A DNA stretch of 64,000 nt from Maridesulfovibrio sp. (GTDB lineage Bacteria > Desulfobacterota > Desulfovibrionia > Desulfovibrionales > Desulfovibrionaceae): contig NZ_OY781616.1 in NCBI RefSeq assembly GCF_963677005.1, positions 2,861,001-2,925,000 of the forward strand, given 5' to 3'. Below, one piece after another: positions 26,857-34,756 of this stretch (position 1 is its first letter; each line of letters starts with the position of its first letter). The notes below the pieces were generated by a model. It saw nothing but the letters and a program-made list of their open reading frames with translations, searched no databases and was not told the DNA's origin. A program made the translations under genes and the position numbers.

Positions 26857-27072
26857 ATGTATTATCACGGATTTGATAATAAGGCAGTATCGTCCAACAA
26901 GTACTGGACCAACAAGGATGATGAGTTGGTGTCCATTCTTTTCGCAAAAATCATAAACAAGACAGTTATCTCTAATACGTCCCACCCGGAGCAGGAGCAA
27001 TTGGTGGACCAGATGGTCAACAACCTTTTTGACGTATGCTTCTATATCAACAAGGATGTGCACGACTGCTAG
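26857..27072 (+). CDS. 71-aa protein of unknown function
   Basis: Unrecognised small protein, MYYHGFDNKAVSSNKYW..., ending FYINKDVHDC. The start has an excellent GGAGG nine bases upstream, which is the main support. The composition is polar with many Asn/Lys, two cysteines near the C-terminus and no membrane segment. Codon use is more AT-rich than in neighbours. It is monocistronic and followed 82 bp later by a very strong hairpin terminator shared with the convergent CII-like gene. Confidence 0.55.
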   Translation: MYYHGFDNKAVSSNKYWTNKDDELVSILFAKIINKTVISNTSHPEQEQLVDQMVNNLFDVCFYINKDVHDC

Positions 27073-27153
27073 ACAGGGGCGTATATCCGTGCCCGGCAGA
27101 AACAGCCGCGCACATATCCCGATATACCCGTAACACAGCAATCACGACGATAG

Positions 27154-27201
27154 AAAATCCAAAAGCCCCGACAAACAAGTTTGCCGGGGCTTTTGGATTT
27201 T
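27154..27201. terminator. Strong bidirectional terminator
   Basis: A 17-bp perfect stem: AAAATCCAAAAGCCCCG (27154-27170) with its complement at 27185-27201. A GC core is flanked by A- and T-tracts on both sides, so it works in both directions between the 71-aa gene (+) and the CII-like gene (-). The loop contains a further CAAAC/GTTTG pairing. Confidence 0.92.
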
Positions 27202-27224
27202 ATCTGAAAAGTCAGAAATATGTT

Positions 27225-27710
27225 TTAGCTGATCTGAGCCAGACGGGGAGCCTTTTTGGCCTTTTCTTCTTCAGCCCTCTTACGCAGGTAATGGACCATG
27301 GTCAGAATGGCGGTGATGGCTTCAAAACCTTCCTGCTCAACGGAATCAACCAGATCATCAGCAGGGTCAGCCTGGAGAGCGCTCTTGAGGGCCTTGGAGT
27401 ATCTTCCAAAACCGTCCATGAGGTCCAGAGCCATATAGTTGGCTTCATCCGGATCTTCGGGATTGATATCCATGGGAACGAGCACGTAACCCATGATGTT
27501 TGCGAGCCTGGTCAGCGGACGGATGCTGCCGGTGGACTTCATAATGGGTACCAGTTCTTCCACACCGACTTTTGCACCCTTGTCTTCGGGGTTGATTTCG
27601 CGAAGCAGGGTCGGGTAAGGCTTGCTTATTTCGCTGGCGATATCACGCGCAGGCTTATCATTTTTAAGCACAACATCCTGTAAAAGCTTGGTAAGTTCGT
27701 TATTTGCCAT
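27225..27710 (-). CDS. Phage regulatory CII-like (CP76 family) protein
   Basis: 161 aa. The N-terminal ~85 residues resemble the Phage_CP76/CII domain: helix-turn-helix ARDIASEISKPYPTLLREINPED, then ELVPIMKSTGSIRPLTRLANIMGYVLV, which matches the family's elvaltdatGd...la..lG spacing. The C-terminal half is helical with an acidic core and a KRAEEEKAKKA tail. In prophages these proteins control lysogeny. Here no integrase, repressor or structural cluster is adjacent, so it may be a domesticated regulator. GGAGAGACAAC precedes the ATG. A long AT-rich upstream region (27711-28079) carries a possible sigma-54 promoter. Confidence 0.65.
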   Translation of the reverse strand: MANNELTKLLQDVVLKNDKPARDIASEISKPYPTLLREINPEDKGAKVGVEELVPIMKSTGSIRPLTRLANIMGYVLVPMDINPEDPDEANYMALDLMDGFGRYSKALKSALQADPADDLVDSVEQEGFEAITAILTMVHYLRKRAEEEKAKKAPRLAQIS

Positions 27711-27761
27711 GTTGTCTCTCCATTGTTCGTTATTTTTAGATTATTTAGTGTCTTGAAAACG

Positions 27762-27779
27762 TAGCTATATTCATGCCAA
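27762..27779 (-). promoter_or_regulatory. Possible sigma-54 promoter of the CII-like gene
   Basis: On the minus strand the sequence TTGGCATGAATATAGCTA has GG and GC separated by exactly ten bases, close to the TGGCAC-N5-TTGC consensus, with one main mismatch (TAGC for TTGC). It is about 50 bp upstream of the start codon. No activator site identified. Confidence 0.3.
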
Positions 27780-28021
27780 TTTACGAGGTAATAACATAGC
27801 TAAACTTTAATAAATAAATTTAGTGTGATACAAAAATAACATTTTCATCAACAGGTTTGTTTTTCTCAGCTGGCAAGAAATTTTACTGTTCTGCAAGAAA
27901 TTTAGTTATCCATCAAATCACTAAGAGGGCGCGGAAAAGGCTATACAGCTAATCCAATAACCTTGCAAGGATTGATTTACTCAATACTATTCTGAGATGT
28001 CAAGGTATGAAATAGCAAATC

Positions 28022-28053
28022 AAAAAAAGGCACTGTTCTTAAAACAGTGCCTT
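28022..28053 (-). terminator. Terminator of dapF
   Basis: AAGGCACTGTT (28027-28037) pairs with AACAGTGCCTT (28043-28053) across a five-base loop. On the minus strand it is followed by a run of seven T, so it terminates dapF, whose stop is 27 bp upstream. Confidence 0.9.
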
Positions 28054-28079
28054 CAAGTCACAAAAACAGAATTGATCAG

Positions 28080-28925
28080 TTAATCAAGGCCTAAAGATTC
28101 CAGATAAGCATTTCCGGCGAAGGTAAGTTCCGCTCCTCCCTGCAGGAAGACGCTGGTACCCTCGATGATCACTTTAAGAATCTCACCGCCCGATGTCCGT
28201 ATCCGCACGGCAGCATCCGTCAGCCCCAACCGGTTCAGAGTGACCTGAACAGCGCTTACGCCGGTTCCGCAGGCATAGGTTTCATCCTCTACCCCGCGTT
28301 CGTAAGTCCGGACAATCAGACTGTCGTTGTCGTCAATCTGTACGAAGTTGACGTTGGTGCCGGCAGGAGCGAATTTTTCATGGTAACGGACCGCGCTGCC
28401 GAGCTTTTTGATGTCGACATCCTTTACATCGGCAACCTGAATGACGGCATGTGGAACGCCGGTATTAGCAAAGTGGTATTCGTATGTTTCACCGTCAACC
28501 TCAAGAGTCTGTTTGAGGGCGACGTCCGTGGGGTCCGTAAGCTGAACCTTCACTTCTTCGAATTCCGGAAAAACCCTGACCCGAATAGGTCCGGCATCAG
28601 AACCGAAAACGTGCTCTTCCCCGGCTATGCCGATGGCATGGGCGAGCCTGCCCACACACCGGGAAGCGTTACCGCACATTTCCGCACGCGAACCGTCCGA
28701 GTTGTAGAACTGCCAGACAAAATCAAGGTCTGAACCTTCCGGGGCATTTTCAATGAAAAGCAGTCCGTCGGCGTAAATGCCGAAGGCTCTCTGGCACAAT
28801 TTCTGCGCCCAGCGGGGCATTTCCGAAACAGAAACACCGAGTTCCCGATTATCGATAATCACGAAATCGTTACCGCAGCCCTGCATTTTATAAAAAGGAA
28901 TGGATTTTCCAAACATTTTGCTCAT
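28080..28925 (-). CDS. dapF: Diaminopimelate epimerase
   Basis: 281 aa. Both catalytic cysteine motifs are present: EMCGNASRCVG near residue 85 and the second in YACGTGVSAVQV near 225; the opening MQGCGNDFVIID is also typical. It converts LL- to meso-diaminopimelate for lysine and peptidoglycan. GGAGAG precedes the ATG. It lies 76 bp after the queuosine transporter gene on the same strand and may be co-transcribed with it. It ends in a clear terminator. Confidence 0.95.
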   Translation of the reverse strand: MSKMFGKSIPFYKMQGCGNDFVIIDNRELGVSVSEMPRWAQKLCQRAFGIYADGLLFIENAPEGSDLDFVWQFYNSDGSRAEMCGNASRCVGRLAHAIGIAGEEHVFGSDAGPIRVRVFPEFEEVKVQLTDPTDVALKQTLEVDGETYEYHFANTGVPHAVIQVADVKDVDIKKLGSAVRYHEKFAPAGTNVNFVQIDDNDSLIVRTYERGVEDETYACGTGVSAVQVTLNRLGLTDAAVRIRTSGGEILKVIIEGTSVFLQGGAELTFAGNAYLESLGLD

Positions 28926-29001
28926 AAAAATCTCTCCATTAATTCATAAGTGATGAACATTAATTATTGATCACCATGAACTCTTAGTCAAGTTTTCCGG
29001 A

Positions 29002-29682
29002 TCAGGCACCGTAAACACGGGCGTGGATGCGCCGGGCCATATACAGGAAAGGAGTATCCATAACCGCCACGATTACCTTGAAGAGGTACGTGGTCAGAAG
29101 AATCTCAAGCCAGACATCAAACGGGAACACCCCCCACAGCGCGACAAAGCAGAAAACCGAGGAATCAAGCAGCTGGCTCAGCAGGGTTGAGGCGTTGTTG
29201 CGCAGCCAGAGACGGCGTTCGCCGAACTTGTCCTTGAGCAGGTGAAAAACATAAACATCGTGCAACTGGGAAACAAGGTACGCGCAAAGGCTGCCCAGGG
29301 CGATCCTCGGAAGAAATCCGAATATGACCTCCAGATGAGGCTGGGCGAAATCATCGGGAGCAGGTACGAACTTCAGAGCCAGCTGCATGTAGACAACGGC
29401 CATCAGCAAGATGACAAAACCCAGATAAACAGCCTTCTGAGCCTCTTTCTTACCGTGAAATTCACTGAGCATATCCGTGGAAAGAAAAACACTGGCATAC
29501 AGAATATTTCCAAGGGTAGTGGTCAGCCCGAAAAGCTCTATTGTTTTGAGCACCTGTACGTTGCACAGGATCAGGTTGAAAACAATAAGTCCGTAAAGAC
29601 CGGTCTTCCCGAAAAAACGATACAAAATCAGAACAAGGCTCAAATCCAGCAGGGCAAATCCGAACCATAGCAATTCATTCAT
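29002..29682 (-). CDS. yhhQ: Queuosine precursor transporter (YhhQ/VUT family)
   Basis: 226 aa from ATG 29682, set by GGAGG eight bases upstream. There are six hydrophobic segments. The family hallmark STDMLSEFHGKKEAQKAV (TD..nE..G...A) is in the third segment, and SQLHDVYVFHLLKDKFG, WLRNNASTLLSQLLDSSVF and VMDTPFLYMARR follow. It imports preQ0/preQ1 across the inner membrane. A hairpin just upstream of the ribosome site (29698-29732) may regulate translation; it does not match a preQ1 riboswitch that I recognise. Confidence 0.88.
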   Translation of the reverse strand: MNELLWFGFALLDLSLVLILYRFFGKTGLYGLIVFNLILCNVQVLKTIELFGLTTTLGNILYASVFLSTDMLSEFHGKKEAQKAVYLGFVILLMAVVYMQLALKFVPAPDDFAQPHLEVIFGFLPRIALGSLCAYLVSQLHDVYVFHLLKDKFGERRLWLRNNASTLLSQLLDSSVFCFVALWGVFPFDVWLEILLTTYLFKVIVAVMDTPFLYMARRIHARVYGA

Positions 29683-29697
29683 TAACAAGCCTCCGGC

Positions 29698-29732
29698 CCG
29701 GAGTCGACAAAAGGTTGAACAACAGACTCCGG
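29698..29732 (-). promoter_or_regulatory. Leader hairpin next to the yhhQ ribosome site
   Basis: CCGGAGTC (29698-29705) pairs with GACTCCGG (29725-29732). The stem ends four bases before the complement of the GGAGG at 29690-29694, and the GGCCGGAGG run could pair alternatively with the upstream CCGG. The layout suggests translational control, without a recognised riboswitch class. Confidence 0.35.
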
Positions 29733-29834
29733 TTCCGTAAAAAATAAGCGTTAGCGTAAAGCCTTGCGGCAGGTAAATCGTCCGAACTGCACGGACAAAA
29801 TCATAACCGGAAGGGAAATTGGCAAAACCACAAG

Positions 29835-29884
29835 AAAACGGCCGGAACTAAACGCACTGTGTGCACGTAAGTTCCGACCGTTTT
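29835..29884 (-). terminator. Terminator of the GGDEF gene
   Basis: A 14-bp stem with one G-U pair: AAAACGGCCGGAAC (29835-29848) with GTTCCGACCGTTTT (29871-29884), and an inner GCAC/GTGC mini-hairpin. On the minus strand it ends in TTTTCTTG. Confidence 0.8.
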
Positions 29885-29995
29885 GACGGTAACATTGCAA
29901 GTGGTGGTTTATCAACAGCCTTTAGCGCCTGCAATCTTCCGGCTGGTAAACCGTTATCTCCGGCCGTTCTGACAGCTCAAGACCGGAGGAGATCG

Positions 29996-31468
29996 TCAGA
30001 TAATCCTAAGCTGAGGTTTTGCCGGAGTCACCACGACCCGGTTACGCCCCTGCCTTTTGGCTTCGTAGAGAGCTTCATCGGCCTTGCTGATAATTTCATT
30101 ATCCTTATCAAGGCTGCCAGGCCTTATGGAGGTAACTCCGATACTGGCAGTTACGCTGAAACTCTTGTCATTGTAGGTCATGGTAGTTTCGGCAATTATC
30201 TTTCTGATCTTTTCAGCCAGCATTCCGGCATTGTCTTCTGTTGTGTGCGGAAGAAGGATGACAAATTCCTCGCCTCCGTAGCGGGCAATGAAGTCCGTTG
30301 AACGGAATGTGCATTCAAAAAGCCTTGCCACCCGTTCAAGGACCATATCCCCGGCCATATGGCCGTAGGTATCGTTGATGTTCTTGAAAAAATCCAGATC
30401 GACCATAAGCAGGGACAGATCGGTATTCAAGCGTTGATGGCGCTTGAATTCCTCGACCAGCCTCTCATCGAAACTGCGGCGGTTGAACACACGAGTCAAC
30501 CCGTCACGGTCTGCACGGGTCCTGATCTTGCTGAACATCAGGGCATTGCTCAGGGCCAGGGAAAGATGATTGACCGCGGCATTGAGAGTGGAAACCTGGT
30601 CCTTGGCCAGTCTGACCTTGCTGTCGCAAAGAATGACCAGGCAGCCGAACTTGTCCCCGCGGGCAGCAAGAGGAAGAGCAAGAACTCTCCCGGCCGAGGG
30701 GCTGTAGGCCATGCGGTTTTCCCCGACAATGCCGACCTCGGACACATTGTATCCGAACACTTCGGCCTTGCTGAGGGTCTTCACATTCTCAATCATGAAA
30801 TCAATCCATTCCGACTGTACCTCGGGCAGCAGTCCCTGGCTTAGAAAAATTTCCGTTTCAATATCCTTTCCGCCCTCAAGAACATTCCAGAATGCCCCCT
30901 GAACCGAAAGAACCGGCAGAAGCATCTTCAGATCTTCACCCGCCTGCGCCAGAATATCGGACACTTCAAGGCGTTCTGTGGCATTGGAAAGCACGGTGTT
31001 AAGGAAAATAAGCTGTTCGGTTTTACGACTCAGCAGTTCCCTTTCAAGGATTATCTCTTCAGTCATACGGTACAGGTCACCGTAAAGACCGGATATCTCT
31101 TTTGCCCGAAAAAGTGCGTCCTGAACCTTGGAACTGGTCAGCGGGGTGCTTACTACTGCCAGAAATCCTTCTTCAAGAACCTTTTCCAGATCAACGTTGT
31201 CCTTGTCTTCCTGAATGAGAATCCGCTGGGTTGAGTCAAGGTTACGATATTCAACACGGCGCGACTCAGGGAGAAGATCCCACACACGCTGCGGAATCCA
31301 GGTAGCTGCTGGCTTCTCCTGGTTTTTGAGTTCCTTTTCCCCTGGCAGGGCTCTCTCCGAAAAATTGCGCAGATAGAATCCGGGACCGAGTGAATCCTCA
31401 ATCTTTCCGGCTTCGATACTGTTAAGACCGAACCCCCAAAGCAGTTCCGGCCTGCTTCCTCTCTTCAT
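29996..31468 (-). CDS. Diguanylate cyclase with receiver-like and GAF domains
   Basis: 490 aa. The first ~150 residues look like a degenerate receiver (LIQEDKDNVDLEKVLEEGFLAVVSTPLTSSKVQDAL) without a clear phosphoacceptor. A coiled linker follows, and a GAF-type domain covers about 165-320. The C-terminal GGDEF domain has the catalytic GGEEF (398-402) and, five residues before it, RSTD (389-392), the RxxD inhibitory site, so the enzyme should be active and product-inhibited. It makes cyclic di-GMP in the cytoplasm; there is no membrane segment. Monocistronic, with its own terminator; it is not part of the chemosensory operon. Confidence 0.9.
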   Translation of the reverse strand: MKRGSRPELLWGFGLNSIEAGKIEDSLGPGFYLRNFSERALPGEKELKNQEKPAATWIPQRVWDLLPESRRVEYRNLDSTQRILIQEDKDNVDLEKVLEEGFLAVVSTPLTSSKVQDALFRAKEISGLYGDLYRMTEEIILERELLSRKTEQLIFLNTVLSNATERLEVSDILAQAGEDLKMLLPVLSVQGAFWNVLEGGKDIETEIFLSQGLLPEVQSEWIDFMIENVKTLSKAEVFGYNVSEVGIVGENRMAYSPSAGRVLALPLAARGDKFGCLVILCDSKVRLAKDQVSTLNAAVNHLSLALSNALMFSKIRTRADRDGLTRVFNRRSFDERLVEEFKRHQRLNTDLSLLMVDLDFFKNINDTYGHMAGDMVLERVARLFECTFRSTDFIARYGGEEFVILLPHTTEDNAGMLAEKIRKIIAETTMTYNDKSFSVTASIGVTSIRPGSLDKDNEIISKADEALYEAKRQGRNRVVVTPAKPQLRII

Positions 31469-31800
31469 TTAGGGTCTCCTTGTTTGCCTTTTAAGCTGTC
31501 AGAAATAGTATTCCACCAGCTATATTGCAAAATGAGGACCACAAAATTTAAAACAGGACATCGCCCTTCCGAGATCGGTTCAGGCCATAAAATTTTATCC
31601 TGTAAAACAAAGCTGTTCTACACCGGACCGACTGTAAACGTTATGAAGACAGGAAAGAGCAGAATTCCCTGCCGACCCGACTGAAAATAAAGATATATCA
31701 AATAACAGGAAATTAGTGCCGGATTTCCGCCACCGGGAAAAACGGGAGCGGAAAATAAATCCTTTGACAAGACCCATATATATATGGATTGTAATTGCCT
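31469..31800 (+). other. Divergent promoter region between GGDEF and GT4 genes
   Basis: About 330 bp with no gene. On the plus strand a TTGACA box (31764-31769) lies 32 bp before the GT4 ATG; a 17-bp spacer leads to a weak -10 (GATTGT, 31787-31792). Transcription from it would begin almost at the start codon, and the GT4 gene has no ribosome site. Confidence 0.35.
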
Positions 31801-33453
31801 ATGGAAACTCAAAGAATATGGGGAACTTTGGACCCCTTTTACGAGACCGGGCCCATTCTCGGCCGCAAAGTGGCCAACATAGGATTTCTTAGTGGATTGC
31901 TTAACGCAAACCCCTTTGATGAGTACCACTTTTTCCTTTCCGGAGGAGGAATACGCAAAGGTCTTCAGGATTTTCTGGAGCGCAATTTTCCCGCTCTGGA
32001 AAACTCGGGAAGAGTCAAAATAATGGACCGCCGGGACCTGCCTGCCGCAATCGGCAGCACAGAATATTTCTGTTTCCACCAGTCCGACTGCATTGTCTAC
32101 CCGCCCCACCTTGCAAGACTCAGGAACATGTACGCGGCAAACATATTTCCCGTTACCGGAACCACGCACTCCCTCAGCTACGCCAATTACGGGTCCTGCT
32201 TCCTTAATTATTTATGGAAGGGAACCACGGAACGGGACTGCATAGTTGCCACTTCAGGCCCCGGAGCAAAGGTTGTTGAAAATTACCTTGCCCACCTGCG
32301 GGAAGGTTACGGGCTTGATGAAAAGGAATTTCCCTCGCCGCAGATAAGGAAGATTCCGCTGGGTATAAATCCGGGACCGTTCACTCCCCCGGAGACAGCG
32401 GAAAAGAAACTTGCCGCAGAGGAACTGGGACTCGGCGGAGACAGGGTCAACATTCTGGTTTTCGGCCGCATAGCCCACTACTCCAAGATGGACCTGATCC
32501 CCCTGTTGCGGGCCATGCAGAAACTTTTTGCCGCAGGAACGGACCGCGACAAGGTCCGGCTGGTTCTGGCCGGCTGGATTGACGATGATGACGACTTCCC
32601 CGGCACACTGACCCAGCTCGCAAAAAACATGGGGCTGGAACTGGTCATAATCGCCAGACCTTCTGACAAGATCAAACTGTCCCTTTACCGGGCGGCGGAT
32701 ATATTTGTTTCCATCTCCGACAATCCGCAGGAGACTTTCGGCCTGACCATACTTGAAGCCGGAGCCATGGGCCTGCCGGTTGTCGCCTCCGAATATGACG
32801 GTTACCGGGACCTCATTGTTGACGGGAAAACCGGTTTCCTGATCGAGACAATCGGCACCCCTGCCACTGCGGACCTCGACCCCATGGCGCAGCTATGCTT
32901 CGACAACCAGTATCATCTGATTATGGCTCAGCAGACGGCAATTCTGACCCCCAAACTGGCCGCAGCCCTGCAGGAACTCATTTCCAACCCGGCACTAAGG
33001 GAGGATATGGGCCGCGCCGGTGCAGAAAGAGTACACAGCATGTTTACCTGGAAACAGGTCATACTGCAGCACGTAAAATTGTGGGAGGAACTGAATACCG
33101 CTCCGGTGGACAGGGAATCGCTGCGTAAGCTGCTGCACCCGGCACAGGTGCGGTTCGGGGAAACCTTTGCCCACTATACCACGTCCACCCTTGGTCCGGA
33201 CACAAGCGTCGTCACGGGCATGACGGGCCGGGCAATATACCACGGCAGGGAGTTCCCTCTTATCTACCGCGGACTGGAACGAATTCTGGAACAGGAAATC
33301 ATCCGCAAGATGGCATTCTTTGCCCGCAAGCCGATCCGCGCCAAGGATCTGGAAGGCAAAATCAGAACCCTGGCTCCGAACCTCTCCGACGATGAAATCC
33401 GCTTCCACATCCTGTGGAGCATCAAGCACGACATTCTGGAAAAGGCATGCTGA
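31801..33453 (+). CDS. Glycosyltransferase family 4 with extra C-terminal domain
   Basis: 550 aa, longer than the usual 370-420. The GT-B core spans about 1-420: FVSGL-like N-half, IPLGINPGPF, VLVFGRIAHYSKMDL, LVLAGWIDDDDD and the nucleotide-sugar motif NPQETFGLTILEAGAMGLPVVAS. After the typical terminal helix (HVKLWEEL) come about 125 further residues (ESLRKLLHPAQVRF... to DILEKAC) with no recognised domain, helical, with RPIRAKDLEGK-type basic segments. The ATG at 31801 lacks a ribosome site and an in-frame TTG is six bases upstream. It overlaps the next glycosyltransferase gene by seven bases, so both probably act on the same glycan. Confidence 0.8.
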   Translation: METQRIWGTLDPFYETGPILGRKVANIGFLSGLLNANPFDEYHFFLSGGGIRKGLQDFLERNFPALENSGRVKIMDRRDLPAAIGSTEYFCFHQSDCIVYPPHLARLRNMYAANIFPVTGTTHSLSYANYGSCFLNYLWKGTTERDCIVATSGPGAKVVENYLAHLREGYGLDEKEFPSPQIRKIPLGINPGPFTPPETAEKKLAAEELGLGGDRVNILVFGRIAHYSKMDLIPLLRAMQKLFAAGTDRDKVRLVLAGWIDDDDDFPGTLTQLAKNMGLELVIIARPSDKIKLSLYRAADIFVSISDNPQETFGLTILEAGAMGLPVVASEYDGYRDLIVDGKTGFLIETIGTPATADLDPMAQLCFDNQYHLIMAQQTAILTPKLAAALQELISNPALREDMGRAGAERVHSMFTWKQVILQHVKLWEELNTAPVDRESLRKLLHPAQVRFGETFAHYTTSTLGPDTSVVTGMTGRAIYHGREFPLIYRGLERILEQEIIRKMAFFARKPIRAKDLEGKIRTLAPNLSDDEIRFHILWSIKHDILEKAC

Positions 33454-34535
33454 AAGGACTGATAGTCCAGCACACCGCCCTGGCAAAAAGCGGAGGAGCA
33501 GCCAGGATAGCACAACTGATCCATGAAGGATTAAGGGACCGGGACATTCCCGCCCTGTACAGTTTCGAAGCATCGGAGAATCCGGAAGATCCCCTGCTCG
33601 GTCCGGCCGAAGCAGCATCAAGAATACCGGAGCATTCAATCGTCCACCTGCATTCTTCGGCAGACCCTGCGGAATTCATAAAAGCCCTGCCGCAATCGTG
33701 CCGAATAATAATCACTCTGCACGACACAAAAATGATCACCGGAGGATGCATTAACCCGCTGGACTGCCCCCGCTTTGATCAGCAATGCCGAAACCCGTGT
33801 CCCAGAAACTATCCGGACTCCGAAAACGTACGGCGCAGAAACATCGCCGCAATAACAGAAAGCGGCGCAGAACTTGTTTCCCCTTCAAAATGGCTGGCAT
33901 CAATCGTGCGTAAAGCTCATGCAGGGCTCAAAGCCAGAATTATTCCCAACGGCATTCCATGGCCGGAGCAGCCCGGCAACAAAAAGGCCGCCCGTGAATC
34001 AATCGGCCTGCATCCGGCATCCAAATCCGTTCTTTTCGTTGCCCACGGAGGAAAGGAAGCAGTCTACAAGTCCGGCCCGCAATGGGAAACATTCTGGACC
34101 ATGATCAAGAAGAACGTTCCCGATGCAATCGCTTTCGCAGTCGGCGGAAAAACAAACAGCAGAGAAGGTGACTTCATCAGCATTCCCTATGTGGACCGCA
34201 CTGTTCTGAACAGGTTAATGCTGGCCGCGGATGTTCTGGCCTACCCTACTCTGGCGGATAATCACCCGCTGGTGGTGCTTGAAGCCATGGCCAACGGCCT
34301 TCCTGCTGTGAGCTATGAAGTCGGCGGAGTCCCGGAGCAGATAACAACCGGCAGTAATGGCATTCTTGTGCCTCCCGGAAATAAAGAACTGTTTGCCGGG
34401 ACTGTCTGTGAACTTCTTTTAAACCGTCATCTGGCAACCGGTTTGGGAATGAACGGATTTTATTCCGGAAAAAAAAGGTTCAGCAGCGAAAGGATGCTGA
34501 ATGACTACGTCAAACTTTACGAAAAACAGACCTGA
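33447..34535 (+). CDS. Glycosyltransferase (GT4-like), second of pair
   Basis: 362 aa from ATG 33447, which overlaps the upstream stop and follows GGAAAAGG. GT-B fold: QHTALAKSGGAARIAQLI acceptor loop, IVHLHSSADPAEFIKAL, TLHDTKMITGGCINP (a TLHD motif and a cysteine-rich stretch C-x6-C-x5-C-x3-C typical of a GT4 branch), RIIPNGIP and the nucleotide-sugar site AYPTLADNHPLVVLEAMANGLP. The Cys cluster (TGGCINPLDCPRFDQQCRNPC) often binds the acceptor loop together in colanic-acid-type enzymes. Product unknown. A weak A/T hairpin with a T-run follows. Confidence 0.82.
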   Translation: MLKGLIVQHTALAKSGGAARIAQLIHEGLRDRDIPALYSFEASENPEDPLLGPAEAASRIPEHSIVHLHSSADPAEFIKALPQSCRIIITLHDTKMITGGCINPLDCPRFDQQCRNPCPRNYPDSENVRRRNIAAITESGAELVSPSKWLASIVRKAHAGLKARIIPNGIPWPEQPGNKKAARESIGLHPASKSVLFVAHGGKEAVYKSGPQWETFWTMIKKNVPDAIAFAVGGKTNSREGDFISIPYVDRTVLNRLMLAADVLAYPTLADNHPLVVLEAMANGLPAVSYEVGGVPEQITTGSNGILVPPGNKELFAGTVCELLLNRHLATGLGMNGFYSGKKRFSSERMLNDYVKLYEKQT

Positions 34536-34538
34536 TTG

Positions 34539-34560
34539 TAACATCCAGTGTTATTTTTTT
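34539..34560 (+). terminator. Possible weak terminator after the GT pair
   Basis: TAACA (34539-34543) pairs with TGTTA (34549-34553) around TCCAG, followed by seven T. The stem is short and AT-rich, so the call rests on position and T-run. Confidence 0.4.
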
Positions 34561-34756
34561 GTGTTTTTTAGAAAAACTGACGTGATCCGTATTGACTTTT
34601 TTTCAGTTTACACTGGAAATGCAGACTCGAATTCGATTATAATGCTGAAAAATATCTTTCACATTCAATCGTTTCAAGCTAATATCTAACATAAGCGACA
34701 GCCGTACAATAACTTTAATGCCGGTATGACTCGTTATTATACAGGGGGGGATGAGA

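Larger units (their letters stand above)
27711..28079 (-). other. AT-rich upstream region of the CII-like gene
   Basis: About 370 bp without a gene. Two TAGCTA palindromes (27762-27767 and 27797-27802) are 35 bp apart. Between and over them lie a sigma-54-like element and AT-rich sequence that an IHF-type protein could bend. The lower-numbered end is the leader of the CII-like gene; the upper end holds the dapF terminator. Confidence 0.4.
29683..29995 (-). other. Leader of yhhQ and 3' region of the GGDEF gene
   Basis: Holds the yhhQ leader hairpin and, further up, the GGDEF-gene terminator. Between them is unremarkable sequence with no open frame of note. Confidence 0.5.

Noticed and set aside
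29698..29732. preQ1 riboswitch upstream of yhhQ
   Set aside because: A hairpin is there but the conserved preQ1-I and preQ1-II sequence cores were not found, so only a generic leader element is reported.
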